From an uncultured Acetatifactor sp. (GTDB taxonomy: Bacteria; Bacillota; Clostridia; Lachnospirales; Lachnospiraceae), in assembly GCA_947625255.1 (NCBI GenBank), contig CANQNT010000008.1:1-64000 (forward strand): a stretch of DNA of 64,000 nucleotides. The letters run 5' to 3'. A program made the translations under genes and the position numbers. The notes below the pieces were generated by a model. The model made no database searches. It was not told where the DNA came from and saw only the letters and a program-made list of their open reading frames with translations. This document shows, piece after piece, positions 8,813 to 18,858 of this stretch. The stretch's first letter is position 1. Every line of letters starts with the position of its first letter.

Positions 8813-10333
8813 ATGGCGCAATATATCATTGGAATCGATCAAAGCACCCAGGGGACGAAGGCCCTGCTCTTTGATGCTAAGGCCAGGCTTCTTGCCAGGG
8901 AAGATCTGCCCCATGCCCAGAAGGTCAGTCCGGAAGGCTACATTTCCCATGACCCGGAGGAGATTTACCAAAATACGGTGAAAGTCGTTGAAAAGCTGAT
9001 ACGGAATAGGGGGATCAAGGAAGGGGAGATTGCGGGGATCGGGATCAGCAATCAGCGGGAAACCACTGTCTGCTGGAACCGCAGTACCGGAAAGCCGGTA
9101 TGTGACGCCGTTGTCTGGCAATGTGCCAGGGCGGAAGGAATCTGCCGAACCGTTGAAGAAGAGGAAAAGGACTATATCCGGCAGCAGACAGGGATCCCGC
9201 TTTCTCCTTATTTTCCCGCGGCCAAAATGGCCTGGATCCTGGAGAATCATCCCGAGGCCAGGGCCCTTGCGGATCAGGGGCAGCTGTGCATGGGAACCGT
9301 GGACAGCTGGCTCCTGTTTTGCATGACAGACGGAAAAGTTCACAAGACGGATTATTCCAACGCGTCCAGAACTCAGCTGTTGAATCTGAATACCCTTGCC
9401 TGGGATGAACGGATCTGCACGATTTTTGGAATACCTATGAATTGTCTGCCGGAGGTGGCGGATTCCAACGCCTTTTTCGGTGAAACCGATCTGGGCGGGA
9501 TTCTGACAGGAAAGGTACCCGTTCATGCCATGTTGGGAGATTCCCACGGCGCTTTGTATGGACAGGGTTGTCACACCAGGGGAAGGGCAAAGGCCACCTA
9601 TGGCACGGGTTCTTCCCTGATGATGAATACGGGTTCGGATTTGATCCTGAGCGAACATGGGATCGTAACTTCCCTGGCCTGGGGGATTGACGGGAAAGTG
9701 AGTTATTGCCTGGAAGGCAACCTGAACTATACTGGAGCGTTGATCAGTTGGCTCAAGGAGGATCTGGGGCTGATCCGCTCTGCCGGAGAAACACAAGAGT
9801 TGGCCCTGGCGGCTAACCCGGAGGACACCACTTACCTGGTGCCCGCTTTCAGCGGCCTGGGCGCGCCCTATTGGAAAAGCGATGCCAGGGCCATGTTGTG
9901 CGGTATGAACCGTAGAACCGGGCGGCAGGAGATCGTCAGAGCGGCCCTGGACTGCATTGCTTACCAGATTAAGGATGTTTTAAATGCCATGGAGCAGGAC
10001 AGCGGGCTGAAGCTGGAGGCGCTCTGGGTGGACGGAGGCCCTACCAGGAACCGATATCTGATGCAGTTTCAAAGCGATATGGCGGGGGTGCGGATCCGCG
10101 TGCCCCATGCGGAAGAATTGTCCGGGATCGGCGCGGCTTATCTGGCGGGGATCACGCTGGGCATATTTACGGAAAAACAGGCTTTCGGCAATCTGCGGTA
10201 TCGGGAGTATGTCCCGGAGATGTCTCCGGGGGAGCGGGAGAAGAAATACAAGGGCTGGAAGGATGCAGTGGCAAGGGTATTATTAAACGGCAACTTTATG
10301 GAGTCGGGGAACGGCGGATTGAACGGAAAGTGA
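8813..10333 (+). CDS. FGGY-family carbohydrate kinase (glycerol-kinase-like; candidate apulose kinase)
   Basis: IIGIDQSTQGTKALLFD, GISNQRETTVCWNRSTGKPV, GTGSSLMMNTG, WVDGGPTRNRYLMQFQSDMAG. Confidence 0.88.
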   Translation: MAQYIIGIDQSTQGTKALLFDAKARLLAREDLPHAQKVSPEGYISHDPEEIYQNTVKVVEKLIRNRGIKEGEIAGIGISNQRETTVCWNRSTGKPVCDAVVWQCARAEGICRTVEEEEKDYIRQQTGIPLSPYFPAAKMAWILENHPEARALADQGQLCMGTVDSWLLFCMTDGKVHKTDYSNASRTQLLNLNTLAWDERICTIFGIPMNCLPEVADSNAFFGETDLGGILTGKVPVHAMLGDSHGALYGQGCHTRGRAKATYGTGSSLMMNTGSDLILSEHGIVTSLAWGIDGKVSYCLEGNLNYTGALISWLKEDLGLIRSAGETQELALAANPEDTTYLVPAFSGLGAPYWKSDARAMLCGMNRRTGRQEIVRAALDCIAYQIKDVLNAMEQDSGLKLEALWVDGGPTRNRYLMQFQSDMAGVRIRVPHAEELSGIGAAYLAGITLGIFTEKQAFGNLRYREYVPEMSPGEREKKYKGWKDAVARVLLNGNFMESGNGGLNGK

Positions 10334-10373
10334 AGAGTGTGAAGAGCGTGAAGAGACAGGGAGGAAGCGGATC

Positions 10374-11402
10374 ATGAAAATGATAGGATGCACCAGGGAA
10401 TTTATTTTTGAAGAGGACAGACCTTTTGACAGCGCGCATGCGCCCACTCTGGCACAATTGCCTGATGGGCGGGTTCTGGCTGCCTGGTTCGGCGGTTCCT
10501 GGGAAAAAGCGCCGGATACGGCCATTTGGGTGAGTACCCGGACAGACAGCGGCTGGGGGCCTTGCAGATGTGTGGCCGATGCGCGGGGGATAGCCATGTG
10601 GAATCCGGTACTGTTTGTAAAAAAGGATGGCTCGGTTTTTTTGTTTTATAAAGTAGGAGCCACGATCCCGGAATGGAAGACCTGGGTAGTATTCTCGGAA
10701 GACGGAGGGGAGACCTGGAGCGATCCGGGGGAATTGGTGGAAGGGGATCAGACCGGTGGAAGGGGTCCGGTGAAAAACAAGCCGATTTATCTGCAAAATG
10801 GAGATATTCTGGCGCCGGCTTCCCTGGAAGGAGAAACCTGGGACGCTTTTGTGGATATTTCGGAGGATGAGGGAAAGACCTGGCGGAAAAGCACGCTGGT
10901 TCCCCTGCGGCGCGCCGGTTACCACATCGAAATGCTGCACCGACCCTATGATCCTTCCCGCTGTTTTGGAAAGGGAGTTATCCAGCCCGCCCTGTGGCAG
11001 GATGAGGATGGAAGTGTCCATATGCTGCTGCGCAGCACCAGCTCTCGCATCTTCCGAAGTGATTCTGTGGACAACGGGCGTACCTGGAGTACGGCTTACG
11101 CCATTTCCCTGCCCAACAACAACAGCGGTCTGGATCTGGTGCGGCTTCCGGGCGGAGCTCTGATATTGGCCTGCAATCCCGTGGAGAATCTTCCGGATTA
11201 TTATAAGGGCCCGAGAACGCCCTTAACCCTGTTCCTTTCAGAGGATCACGGCGATACCTGGAAGGAACTGCTGACCCTGGAGGATGGAGTCGGTGGCTTT
11301 GCTTATCCGGCAATCATCTGTAATGACAGGAATGAGATCCTGGTGGCCTATACCTGGAAACGGGAGCGGATCGCATTTGTGAAAATCTGCTATGAACCTT
11401 AA
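10374..11402 (+). CDS. BNR/Asp-box beta-propeller protein (sialidase-superfamily exo-hydrolase)
   Basis: Asp-boxes SEDGGETWSDPG, SEDEGKTWRK, SVDNGRTWST, SEDHGDTWKE. Confidence 0.8.
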   Translation: MKMIGCTREFIFEEDRPFDSAHAPTLAQLPDGRVLAAWFGGSWEKAPDTAIWVSTRTDSGWGPCRCVADARGIAMWNPVLFVKKDGSVFLFYKVGATIPEWKTWVVFSEDGGETWSDPGELVEGDQTGGRGPVKNKPIYLQNGDILAPASLEGETWDAFVDISEDEGKTWRKSTLVPLRRAGYHIEMLHRPYDPSRCFGKGVIQPALWQDEDGSVHMLLRSTSSRIFRSDSVDNGRTWSTAYAISLPNNNSGLDLVRLPGGALILACNPVENLPDYYKGPRTPLTLFLSEDHGDTWKELLTLEDGVGGFAYPAIICNDRNEILVAYTWKRERIAFVKICYEP

Positions 11403-11440
11403 GCGGGCTGTGGCCGTGTGTGGACAGGATTGTGCCCCGG

Positions 11441-11484
11441 AGAAATCTTACGGGCCGGTCAGAGAAATCTTACGGGCCGGTCAG
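11441..11484. repeat. Two perfect 22-bp tandem copies
   Basis: AGAAATCTTACGGGCCGGTCAG x2, preceded by GATTGTGCCCCGG, which also occurs in the 4121 minisatellite. Confidence 0.85.
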
Positions 11485-11520
11485 AGTGCTCTTGCGGTTG
11501 ATCATATGAGGAGATGACAC

Positions 11521-14500
11521 ATGAAAACAGAGGATGTTTTATGGGAACGGTTCCGGGAGCCGGCTGCTTGTTTCCGGTCCTTTCCTTTTTGGTCCTGGAA
11601 CGACCACATGGATCCGGAAGAGATCCGCAGACAGATTCGAGGAATGAAAAAGGCGGGAATAGGAGGCTTTTTCCTCCATTCCCGGGACGGACTGGAAACC
11701 CCTTATTTGGGAGAGGAATGGATGAACTGCGTCAGGGCGGCGGTGGAGGCTGCCTCAGACTGCGGAATGTACGCCTGGCTTTATGATGAGGACAGGTGGC
11801 CCTCGGGAACCGCCGGCGGGCAGGTCACAGCCCTGGGGGAGGAGTATTGCTGTAAAGGACTCACCCTGGAGATCTGCGCGCCCGAAGCCTTGGATGACCT
11901 TTTGCGGGAAGGGGCTTTGACGGCGCTTTATGCAGCCCGCTTTCATGAAATGGAGTTGGAAGATTTCCGGCGTCTTTCCATAACACGGCGTTCCGGACTG
12001 TATCCTGGGGAACGTCTTCTGGCAGTGCGCCTGGAGGTATCGGCAAAAAGCCAGTGGTTCAACGATCAGGCCCCGCCGGATCAGCTGAATCCTGTCTGCG
12101 TGCGGAAATTTTTGGAGCTGACCCATGAAAAATACAAGGCTGTAGTGGGAGATGCATTTGGCGGAACGGTTCCGGGGATTTTTTCGGATGAACCCAGTCT
12201 GGCGGATACCCATGCCTTTTTCGGGACCAACCGGGGATGGATTCCCTGGACCTGTGATTTTGGGGAGTATTTTCAGGAAAAGAGAGGCTATGATTTCCTG
12301 GATGTGCTGCCCTATCAGTATTTTCATGGAAAGCATAGTTCCAGGACCAGACATGATTACTGGCATACCATTGCGGAACGGTTCAGCGAAACTTATACCG
12401 GTACCATAGCGGCCTGGTGTAAGGAAACCGGGATTGCCTGTACCGGGCATTTCCTCCAGGAGGATAAACTGGGGCTGTGTACCAGGGTGAACGGTGCGGT
12501 GATGCCCCATTATGCGCTGCAGGATATCCCCGGAATAGATATTCTGACGGAACGCACCACTGAATATCTGACAGTGAAGCAGTGTACCAGCGTCGCCCAT
12601 CAATTCGGCAAAAAGAGGGTGTTGACGGAAACCTATGGCTGTACCGGCTGGGATTTCACTCTGGAAGGACAGAAATGGGTGGGAGACTGGCAGTATGTGC
12701 TGGGAGTCAATCTCCGCACCACCCACACTGCGCTGTATTCCCTGAGGGGCTGCAGAAAGAGGGATTATCCTCCCAGCTTCAACTATAATAATACCTGGTG
12801 GGAGAAAAACCATCTGGTGGAGGATTATTTTGCCAGACTGGGAGCGGTGCTGAGCGCCGGGGAACCGGTGAGAAGACTTCTGATCCTGCATCCGGCTTCC
12901 ACGGCCTGGAGCCGGGTAGGAACCAATCCTTACGGCAATCCCGTCCGCCGCCAGGAGAGGGACGTCCCGGAGGTGGATGAGTACGGTTACAGGCTCAATG
13001 AATTGCTGGAAACGCTGTGCCGGGAGCACATGGACTGCGATCTGGGGGACGAGATGCTGCTGCAGAAGCATGGCATTGTAAAGGAAGGCCGTCTGGGGCT
13101 TGGGGAAGTCTTCTATGATGTGGCGGTACTTCCCCGGCTGGATACCCTCTTTGCTTCTACCTGTGCCCTGCTGCTTTCTTTTCTGGAACAGGGCGGAAGG
13201 ATCGGGGTGCTGGAACCGGCCCCTTTTATGATAGAAGGAGACCCGCGGCGCGCTCAGAGTCTGGAGGTGTTGTTAAAGCATCCGGGCTGTTATCATGCGG
13301 CGACGGAGGGAGAACTGCTCCGGTGGTTGGACGTCCAGGGTGTGCGGCCGGTGCGCCTTCTGGAGAAAAATGGCGGGGAAACGCTGGAAGAAACATCGGC
13401 GTTTCCGCGGTTTCTTCCGGTCAGGGAGCAAACAAAGCTGCTTGCGCTGACAGTGAAATGCGGAAAGGATACAGTGCTCTTTACGGTGAATAATGACAGG
13501 AGCAAAGCCTGTGAAGCCTGGGTTCTTTTGCCCGGGGAAGGACAGGTGGAAGAGTGGGATCCCCTTACAGGAAAGTCCTGTGAGATTTTATCCGCAGAGA
13601 AGGAAACTGCCAAGCCCCTTTACGGGGCTGGAATCTGTTTCCCTGCCCGGTGGGAAAAGGCGGGTTCCCATTTATATGTGATCCGGGGATCAGAGTCCTG
13701 TGCGGGGACTATGGAAGACCTTGAAGAGCGCCTCCGGGGAAGCTTTGCCGGACCCCGGGAAAGGTTCGGAGAGCGTCCTTTGGAAACTCCTGCCGAAACC
13801 GACGGTCAGCAGTCGGTCAGATTCCTCTCTCTGCCCCCAGAGGTTCCCGTCCGTCTGAACGCTCCCAATGTGCTGACGTTGGATATTTGCCGCTATCGGA
13901 TTGAAGACGGGAAGTGGTCGGCTCCCATGGAGGTTTGGATGGTACAAGAGCAGATCCGCAAACAGCTGGAAATGCCCATGACCGGGAAACAGAGGTATCT
14001 CTGGATCAGACAGCCGCAGCCAAAGGATGGAACCCGGGTGGAGCTTTGCTTTACCTTTCGGACGGAATGTGAACTTTTGGGGTGTCTCCTTGCCCTGGAG
14101 TCGCCCGAGGATTTTCGGATCCTCTGTAACGGCCGGCAGATCGATTCCAAACCGGCAGGATGGTTTCTGGATCGTGCTTTCGAAACGGTGAAGCTTCCCA
14201 CATTGTCTGCCGGCCAAAATGAAATTTTCCTGCAGTGCGATTACCGGAACAGGACAGAACTGGAAAATTGTTATCTGCTGGGGGATTTCGGCGTTACTGA
14301 AAAGAGACGGCTATGTCCGAAACCGCTCCGGCTGAAAACAGGTGACTGGACTGCCCAGGGACTTTTCCATTATTGCGGCAGCGTGACGTATCTGTATTCT
14401 TATTGCTGGGATGGTCAGTGCCAGGTGAAGCTTTGCCTGGGAGAGTACCGGGGCGGTTGCCTTACGGTCACCGCAGGGGAGCGGATCTGGGAACTGCCCT

Positions 14501-14751
14501 GGAGTACGGGAAAAGAACTGAATCTTTCGGAAACCCTTCAGAAAGGCGATAATCTGATACAGATTCAGGTTTTGGGAAGTCCCAGGAATATGCTTGGCCC
14601 CTTGCATTATAAAGAAAAATATCCGGTCAATACCCGGGCGGAGTGTTTTCAGCCGAAGGAGAAGGATCGTGTGGAGGCTTACCAGGTGGTGCCCTATGGA
14701 TTGCTGGAAACGCCTGTGATTGAGGAAAGAAGGTGGAGAGAAATAAAATGA
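11521..14751 (+). CDS. GH106-like glycoside hydrolase (alpha-L-rhamnosidase-related)
   Basis: FPFWSWNDHMDPEEIRRQIRGMKKAGIGGFFLHSRDGL..., GIFSDEPSL, CTGHFLQED; 1076 aa. Confidence 0.72.
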   Translation: MKTEDVLWERFREPAACFRSFPFWSWNDHMDPEEIRRQIRGMKKAGIGGFFLHSRDGLETPYLGEEWMNCVRAAVEAASDCGMYAWLYDEDRWPSGTAGGQVTALGEEYCCKGLTLEICAPEALDDLLREGALTALYAARFHEMELEDFRRLSITRRSGLYPGERLLAVRLEVSAKSQWFNDQAPPDQLNPVCVRKFLELTHEKYKAVVGDAFGGTVPGIFSDEPSLADTHAFFGTNRGWIPWTCDFGEYFQEKRGYDFLDVLPYQYFHGKHSSRTRHDYWHTIAERFSETYTGTIAAWCKETGIACTGHFLQEDKLGLCTRVNGAVMPHYALQDIPGIDILTERTTEYLTVKQCTSVAHQFGKKRVLTETYGCTGWDFTLEGQKWVGDWQYVLGVNLRTTHTALYSLRGCRKRDYPPSFNYNNTWWEKNHLVEDYFARLGAVLSAGEPVRRLLILHPASTAWSRVGTNPYGNPVRRQERDVPEVDEYGYRLNELLETLCREHMDCDLGDEMLLQKHGIVKEGRLGLGEVFYDVAVLPRLDTLFASTCALLLSFLEQGGRIGVLEPAPFMIEGDPRRAQSLEVLLKHPGCYHAATEGELLRWLDVQGVRPVRLLEKNGGETLEETSAFPRFLPVREQTKLLALTVKCGKDTVLFTVNNDRSKACEAWVLLPGEGQVEEWDPLTGKSCEILSAEKETAKPLYGAGICFPARWEKAGSHLYVIRGSESCAGTMEDLEERLRGSFAGPRERFGERPLETPAETDGQQSVRFLSLPPEVPVRLNAPNVLTLDICRYRIEDGKWSAPMEVWMVQEQIRKQLEMPMTGKQRYLWIRQPQPKDGTRVELCFTFRTECELLGCLLALESPEDFRILCNGRQIDSKPAGWFLDRAFETVKLPTLSAGQNEIFLQCDYRNRTELENCYLLGDFGVTEKRRLCPKPLRLKTGDWTAQGLFHYCGSVTYLYSYCWDGQCQVKLCLGEYRGGCLTVTAGERIWELPWSTGKELNLSETLQKGDNLIQIQVLGSPRNMLGPLHYKEKYPVNTRAECFQPKEKDRVEAYQVVPYGLLETPVIEERRWREIK

Positions 14752-16052
14752 AGGACTGGAAAAAAGACAGATTACATGTCAGTGAAAACGGAAAATATCT
14801 GATGGAGGGGGATCACCCTTTTTTTTGGCTGGGCGATACGGCCTGGCTGATGCTTCACAAGCTGGAAGAAGAGGATCTGCGGATTTATCTTCGGAACCGG
14901 AAGGAAAAGGGGTTCAACGTGATTCAGACCACTCTGATCCACAAATTGCCTGATCTGCAGACAGGGACCGGTCTGGGGCCGGGAGTGAAAAACGCGTTGG
15001 TACCGGAATACTGGGACTTTGTGGATCGGGCTCTTCAGATCGCGGAGGAGATGGAGCTGTATATCGGCCTGCTTCCTGCCTGGGGTTCCTTTGTAAAGGC
15101 AAATATCCTGAATCTGGAAAATATAGATGCCTATGCTCATTTTCTGGGGAAACGGTTTCAGAAAAGACAGAATCTGATCTGGATCCTGGGCGGAGATGTG
15201 CGGGGGGACGCAGGGTATGAGGTGTTCTGCCGGGAGGCGGAGATTTTGAAATCCTACAATCCGGAACGGCTGATGACCTTTCACCCCTTTGGCAGGACTT
15301 CCTCTTCCCTGTGGTTCCAGAATCAAAGCTGGCTGGATCTGAATCTGTTCCAGTCCGGACACAGGAGATACGATCAGGAGCATCTGGGAGAATGGGACGA
15401 TAACCGGAAACAGGAAATCTTTTTTGGAGAGGATAACTGGAAATATGTGGAGCGGGATCACAATTGTCCTGTCTGTAAACCCACTCTGGACGGGGAACCC
15501 TCCTATGAAGGAATTCCTCAGGGGCTGCATAATCCCCGGAATCCCTATTGGGAGGAGTGGGATGTGCGCCGTTATGCCTATTGGTCGGTGTTTGCGGGAG
15601 CGGCGGGGCATACCTATGGAAACAATGCCATCATGCAGTTCCATCAGGACAAGAAGCTTCCCTGCGCTTATGGAGCCAGAGAGACCTGGAAAGACGCCCT
15701 TCATCATTCCGGCTCCGCGCAGCTGCAGTATTTGAAGGGATTGATGGAAAGCGTGGATTTTGTGCATGGGAAGCCCATGGACTGTCTGCTTTGCTTCGGA
15801 CAGAAGGAGCGTTACCACAGGATCGCGGTGTTTGCCGGAGAGGATTATATTTTCTGCTATGACTACAGCGGGGATGAGTTCATGCTGGATCTGAGAGCCT
15901 ATGAGGGTCAGTCATTGGATGCCTGGTGGATGAATCCACAGGATGGGACCTACAGCTATATCGATACCCTGAAAGGCGGACAGAAATGGCTGGCCAGCCC
16001 CACAGCCAGAAAAGGGCCGGCCAATGATTGGGTGCTGGTGCTGCGGAAATAA
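14748..16052 (+). CDS. GH140-like (DUF4038) glycoside hydrolase, putative apiosidase
   Basis: MEGDHPFFWLGDTAWLMLHKLEEEDLRIYLRNRKEKGFNVIQTTLI ... NLIWILGGDVRGD ... MTFHPFGRTSSS. ATGA overlap with the upstream gene. Confidence 0.78.
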   Translation: MKDWKKDRLHVSENGKYLMEGDHPFFWLGDTAWLMLHKLEEEDLRIYLRNRKEKGFNVIQTTLIHKLPDLQTGTGLGPGVKNALVPEYWDFVDRALQIAEEMELYIGLLPAWGSFVKANILNLENIDAYAHFLGKRFQKRQNLIWILGGDVRGDAGYEVFCREAEILKSYNPERLMTFHPFGRTSSSLWFQNQSWLDLNLFQSGHRRYDQEHLGEWDDNRKQEIFFGEDNWKYVERDHNCPVCKPTLDGEPSYEGIPQGLHNPRNPYWEEWDVRRYAYWSVFAGAAGHTYGNNAIMQFHQDKKLPCAYGARETWKDALHHSGSAQLQYLKGLMESVDFVHGKPMDCLLCFGQKERYHRIAVFAGEDYIFCYDYSGDEFMLDLRAYEGQSLDAWWMNPQDGTYSYIDTLKGGQKWLASPTARKGPANDWVLVLRK

Positions 16053-16075
16053 CGAAGAAAATGGGAGGATGGAAA

Positions 16076-18760
16076 ATGCTCCGGGTAAGCAAGATCAGAA
16101 TGGAATATGAAGAAAACCCTGTGGGGCTGGGGAGTCTGCCCTGGTTCGGATGGGTTTTGGTAAGCGACAGAAAAAATGTGCTTCAGACGGCCTATCAGCT
16201 TCAGATCGCCAGGGATACGGCGTTCCTGGATCCGGTATATGACAGCGGATGGGTGAACAGCCCGGAGTCCGCCCATGTCACGGAGCTGGCGAAATGGAGC
16301 CGGCGGGCGGCTGGAGATAGTCCCGGCTGGCTTCGCTCCTGTACCCGCTATTTTGTCCGGGCCCGCGTCCGGGACGGAGTGGAGGAAAGTCCGTTCAGCC
16401 CGGTGTCCTCCTTTGTGACGGCGTTGCTTGACGGGACGGAATGGCAGGCTTCTTTTATTTCCGCGGAATTCCCCGCGGACCGGGACCGGTCAGGAAGCAC
16501 TTATCTGCGGAAACGGATCCGGATCGAAGGAGAGGTGGAATCCGCTTATGTATGTGTCACGGCGCTGGGGCTGTATCAACTGTATATCAATGGAAAAAGG
16601 ACGGGCGGGGACGAACTGACCCCGGGCTGGACTTCCTATAGAAAGCATCTGTGTTATCAGACCTATGATGTGACCGGACTGCTTTCGCCGGGAGAAAATA
16701 CGATCGGGGCCCTGGTGGGAGCAGGCTGGTATAAGGGGAAGATGGGATTTTTACTGCATCGCAACAATTATGGGGAACGGACTGCTTTGCTGCTGCAGCT
16801 TGTGGTGCGCTGTCGGGACGGCCGGGAAGAGATTTTCAGTACCGATGAAAGCTGGCTGGGAACGGATGGCCCTGTGCTTTTTTCCGAAATCTATGATGGA
16901 GAGATTTATGACGCGGGAAAGGAAATCCCGGATTTTAGCAGAAACAGTCTGGATACGTCGGACTGGAGGCCGGTGGAAAAGCTGGAATTTCCCATGGAAG
17001 CCCTGACCCCACAGGCGGCGGGAAAGGTGCGTGTCATGGAAACGCTACCGGTGTACCGTATCTTTAAGACCCCGCAGGGGGACACGGTTCTGGATTTTGG
17101 ACAGAATCTTACGGGCTGGCCCCAATTCCGGGTGAGGGCACAGAAAGGGCGGGAGGTGAGGCTTCGGTGCTTTGAAACCCTGGATGCGGACGGCAATGTT
17201 TACACAGCCAATCTGCGCAGCGCAAAACAGGAGATTCGTTATTTCTGTAAAGGGGAGGGAGAAGAAACCTTCCGGCCCCATTTCACCTTCCAGGGTTTCC
17301 GTTACATTCATGTGATAGAATGGCCCGGGGAGCCGCTTCCCGACGATTTCACCGCCTGTGTGCTTTATTCAAGAATGGAACGGACAGGCAGCTTTTCCTG
17401 CTCCCATCCTTTGGTGAACCGGCTGCAGAAGAACATTCTGTGGAGTATGAAGGGCAATTTCCTTGACATACCCATGGACTGTCCCCAGAGAGATGAACGG
17501 ATGGGCTGGACAGGGGATGCGCAGATTTTTTGCCGAACCGCCTGTTATCAGATGAATACCTATACCTTTTACCGGAAGTGGCTGAAGGACGTGGCGGCGG
17601 ATCAAACGCCGGAGGGTGGGGTGCCCCATATGGTGCCTGACATTATTTCCGGCAGGGAGGAGACGGACTGGCTGTTGTCCCAGGGAACCCATTCCGCGGC
17701 TGCCTGGGCGGATGTGGCGGTAATCCTTCCCTGGACGTTGTATCTCGTGTTCGGGGATAAGGTAATCCTGGAAGAACAGTATGAAAGCATGAAAAAATGG
17801 GTTGGGTTCATGCGGGAACATGCGGTGGATGATATCTGGAACTATCGCCTGCAGTTCGGGGACTGGGTGGCCCTGGATGCGGAAGAGGGCAGTTATTTCG
17901 GGGCGACTCCCAATGATCTGACTTGTACGGCCTATTACGCTTATTCCACGGGACTGCTGGCCAGGATTGCCGGGATTTTGGATCGGAAAGAGGATGCTCG
18001 TGCATACCGGGCATTGTATGAGCGTATCGTTGCAAAATTTCAGAGGACTTTTTTTACAAAGGAAGGATTTCTGACTGCCCAGACCCAGACGGCGCATATT
18101 ATAGCCCTGTATTTTGATCTGGCGCCGGAAACGTACCGGGAGAAGACTGCCGGGCGGCTGAAAGAGCTTTTGGAAAAAGAGGGAGGGCATCTGGTGACAG
18201 GATTCGTGGGAACCCCTTATTTCTGCCATGCCCTGAGTGGCAGCGGTTATGGAAAGGAAGCCTATGCGCTGCTGGAAAAGGAGGACTTCCCTTCCTGGCT
18301 TTATCAGGTCAAGGCGGGCGCTACTACGATCTGGGAGCACTGGGACGGGCTGAAACCGGATGGCACCATGTGGAGTCCTGACATGAATTCCTTTAACCAT
18401 TATGCCTATGGCGCGGTGGGAGACTGGTTGTACCGGGTGGTGCTGGGGCTGGAGATCGATGAAAGGGATCCCGGTTATCATCATTCTGTCATCAGTCCCC
18501 GGACGGATACTTCCCTGCGGTATGCGGAAGGTTCTTATGAAAGTATCTATGGAAGGATCCGGATCCGCTGGGAGCAGGGGGAAGATATGGATACCCGGAT
18601 TTTGAATGTGACCATTCCCCACAATACCACCGCCTCCCTGATCCTGGAACCTGGAGCCTGTCTGCTGGACGGCGGGGAATTGTACTTTTCGGTACGAAAC
18701 GGCCTTTTGCAGGCGGATTGCGGATCCGGCAACTGGCAGGTCAGGTATCAAATTCTGTAA
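16076..18760 (+). CDS. GH78 alpha-L-rhamnosidase
   Basis: DFGQNLTGWPQFRVRA, DIPMDCPQRDERMGWTGDAQIFCRTACYQMN, GATTIWEHWDGLKPDGTMWSPDMNSFNHYAYGAVGDWLYR. Confidence 0.92.
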   Translation: MLRVSKIRMEYEENPVGLGSLPWFGWVLVSDRKNVLQTAYQLQIARDTAFLDPVYDSGWVNSPESAHVTELAKWSRRAAGDSPGWLRSCTRYFVRARVRDGVEESPFSPVSSFVTALLDGTEWQASFISAEFPADRDRSGSTYLRKRIRIEGEVESAYVCVTALGLYQLYINGKRTGGDELTPGWTSYRKHLCYQTYDVTGLLSPGENTIGALVGAGWYKGKMGFLLHRNNYGERTALLLQLVVRCRDGREEIFSTDESWLGTDGPVLFSEIYDGEIYDAGKEIPDFSRNSLDTSDWRPVEKLEFPMEALTPQAAGKVRVMETLPVYRIFKTPQGDTVLDFGQNLTGWPQFRVRAQKGREVRLRCFETLDADGNVYTANLRSAKQEIRYFCKGEGEETFRPHFTFQGFRYIHVIEWPGEPLPDDFTACVLYSRMERTGSFSCSHPLVNRLQKNILWSMKGNFLDIPMDCPQRDERMGWTGDAQIFCRTACYQMNTYTFYRKWLKDVAADQTPEGGVPHMVPDIISGREETDWLLSQGTHSAAAWADVAVILPWTLYLVFGDKVILEEQYESMKKWVGFMREHAVDDIWNYRLQFGDWVALDAEEGSYFGATPNDLTCTAYYAYSTGLLARIAGILDRKEDARAYRALYERIVAKFQRTFFTKEGFLTAQTQTAHIIALYFDLAPETYREKTAGRLKELLEKEGGHLVTGFVGTPYFCHALSGSGYGKEAYALLEKEDFPSWLYQVKAGATTIWEHWDGLKPDGTMWSPDMNSFNHYAYGAVGDWLYRVVLGLEIDERDPGYHHSVISPRTDTSLRYAEGSYESIYGRIRIRWEQGEDMDTRILNVTIPHNTTASLILEPGACLLDGGELYFSVRNGLLQADCGSGNWQVRYQIL

Positions 18761-18858
18761 AATTTGTATGGTGGTCTTAAAAAAAAGCATATTCTTTTGA
18801 TGAGGCTTCTTCTATAATAAGGGTAGGGATGAACCTTTTATGGAAGGAGTCTTTTTGT

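Noticed and set aside
10374-11402. Sialic acid utilisation locus
   Set aside because: Only the BNR protein suggests it; no nan genes. The neighbourhood points to pectin-type sugars.
17369-18790. 473-aa antisense ORF opposite GH78
   Set aside because: Shadow ORF; no family-like motifs.
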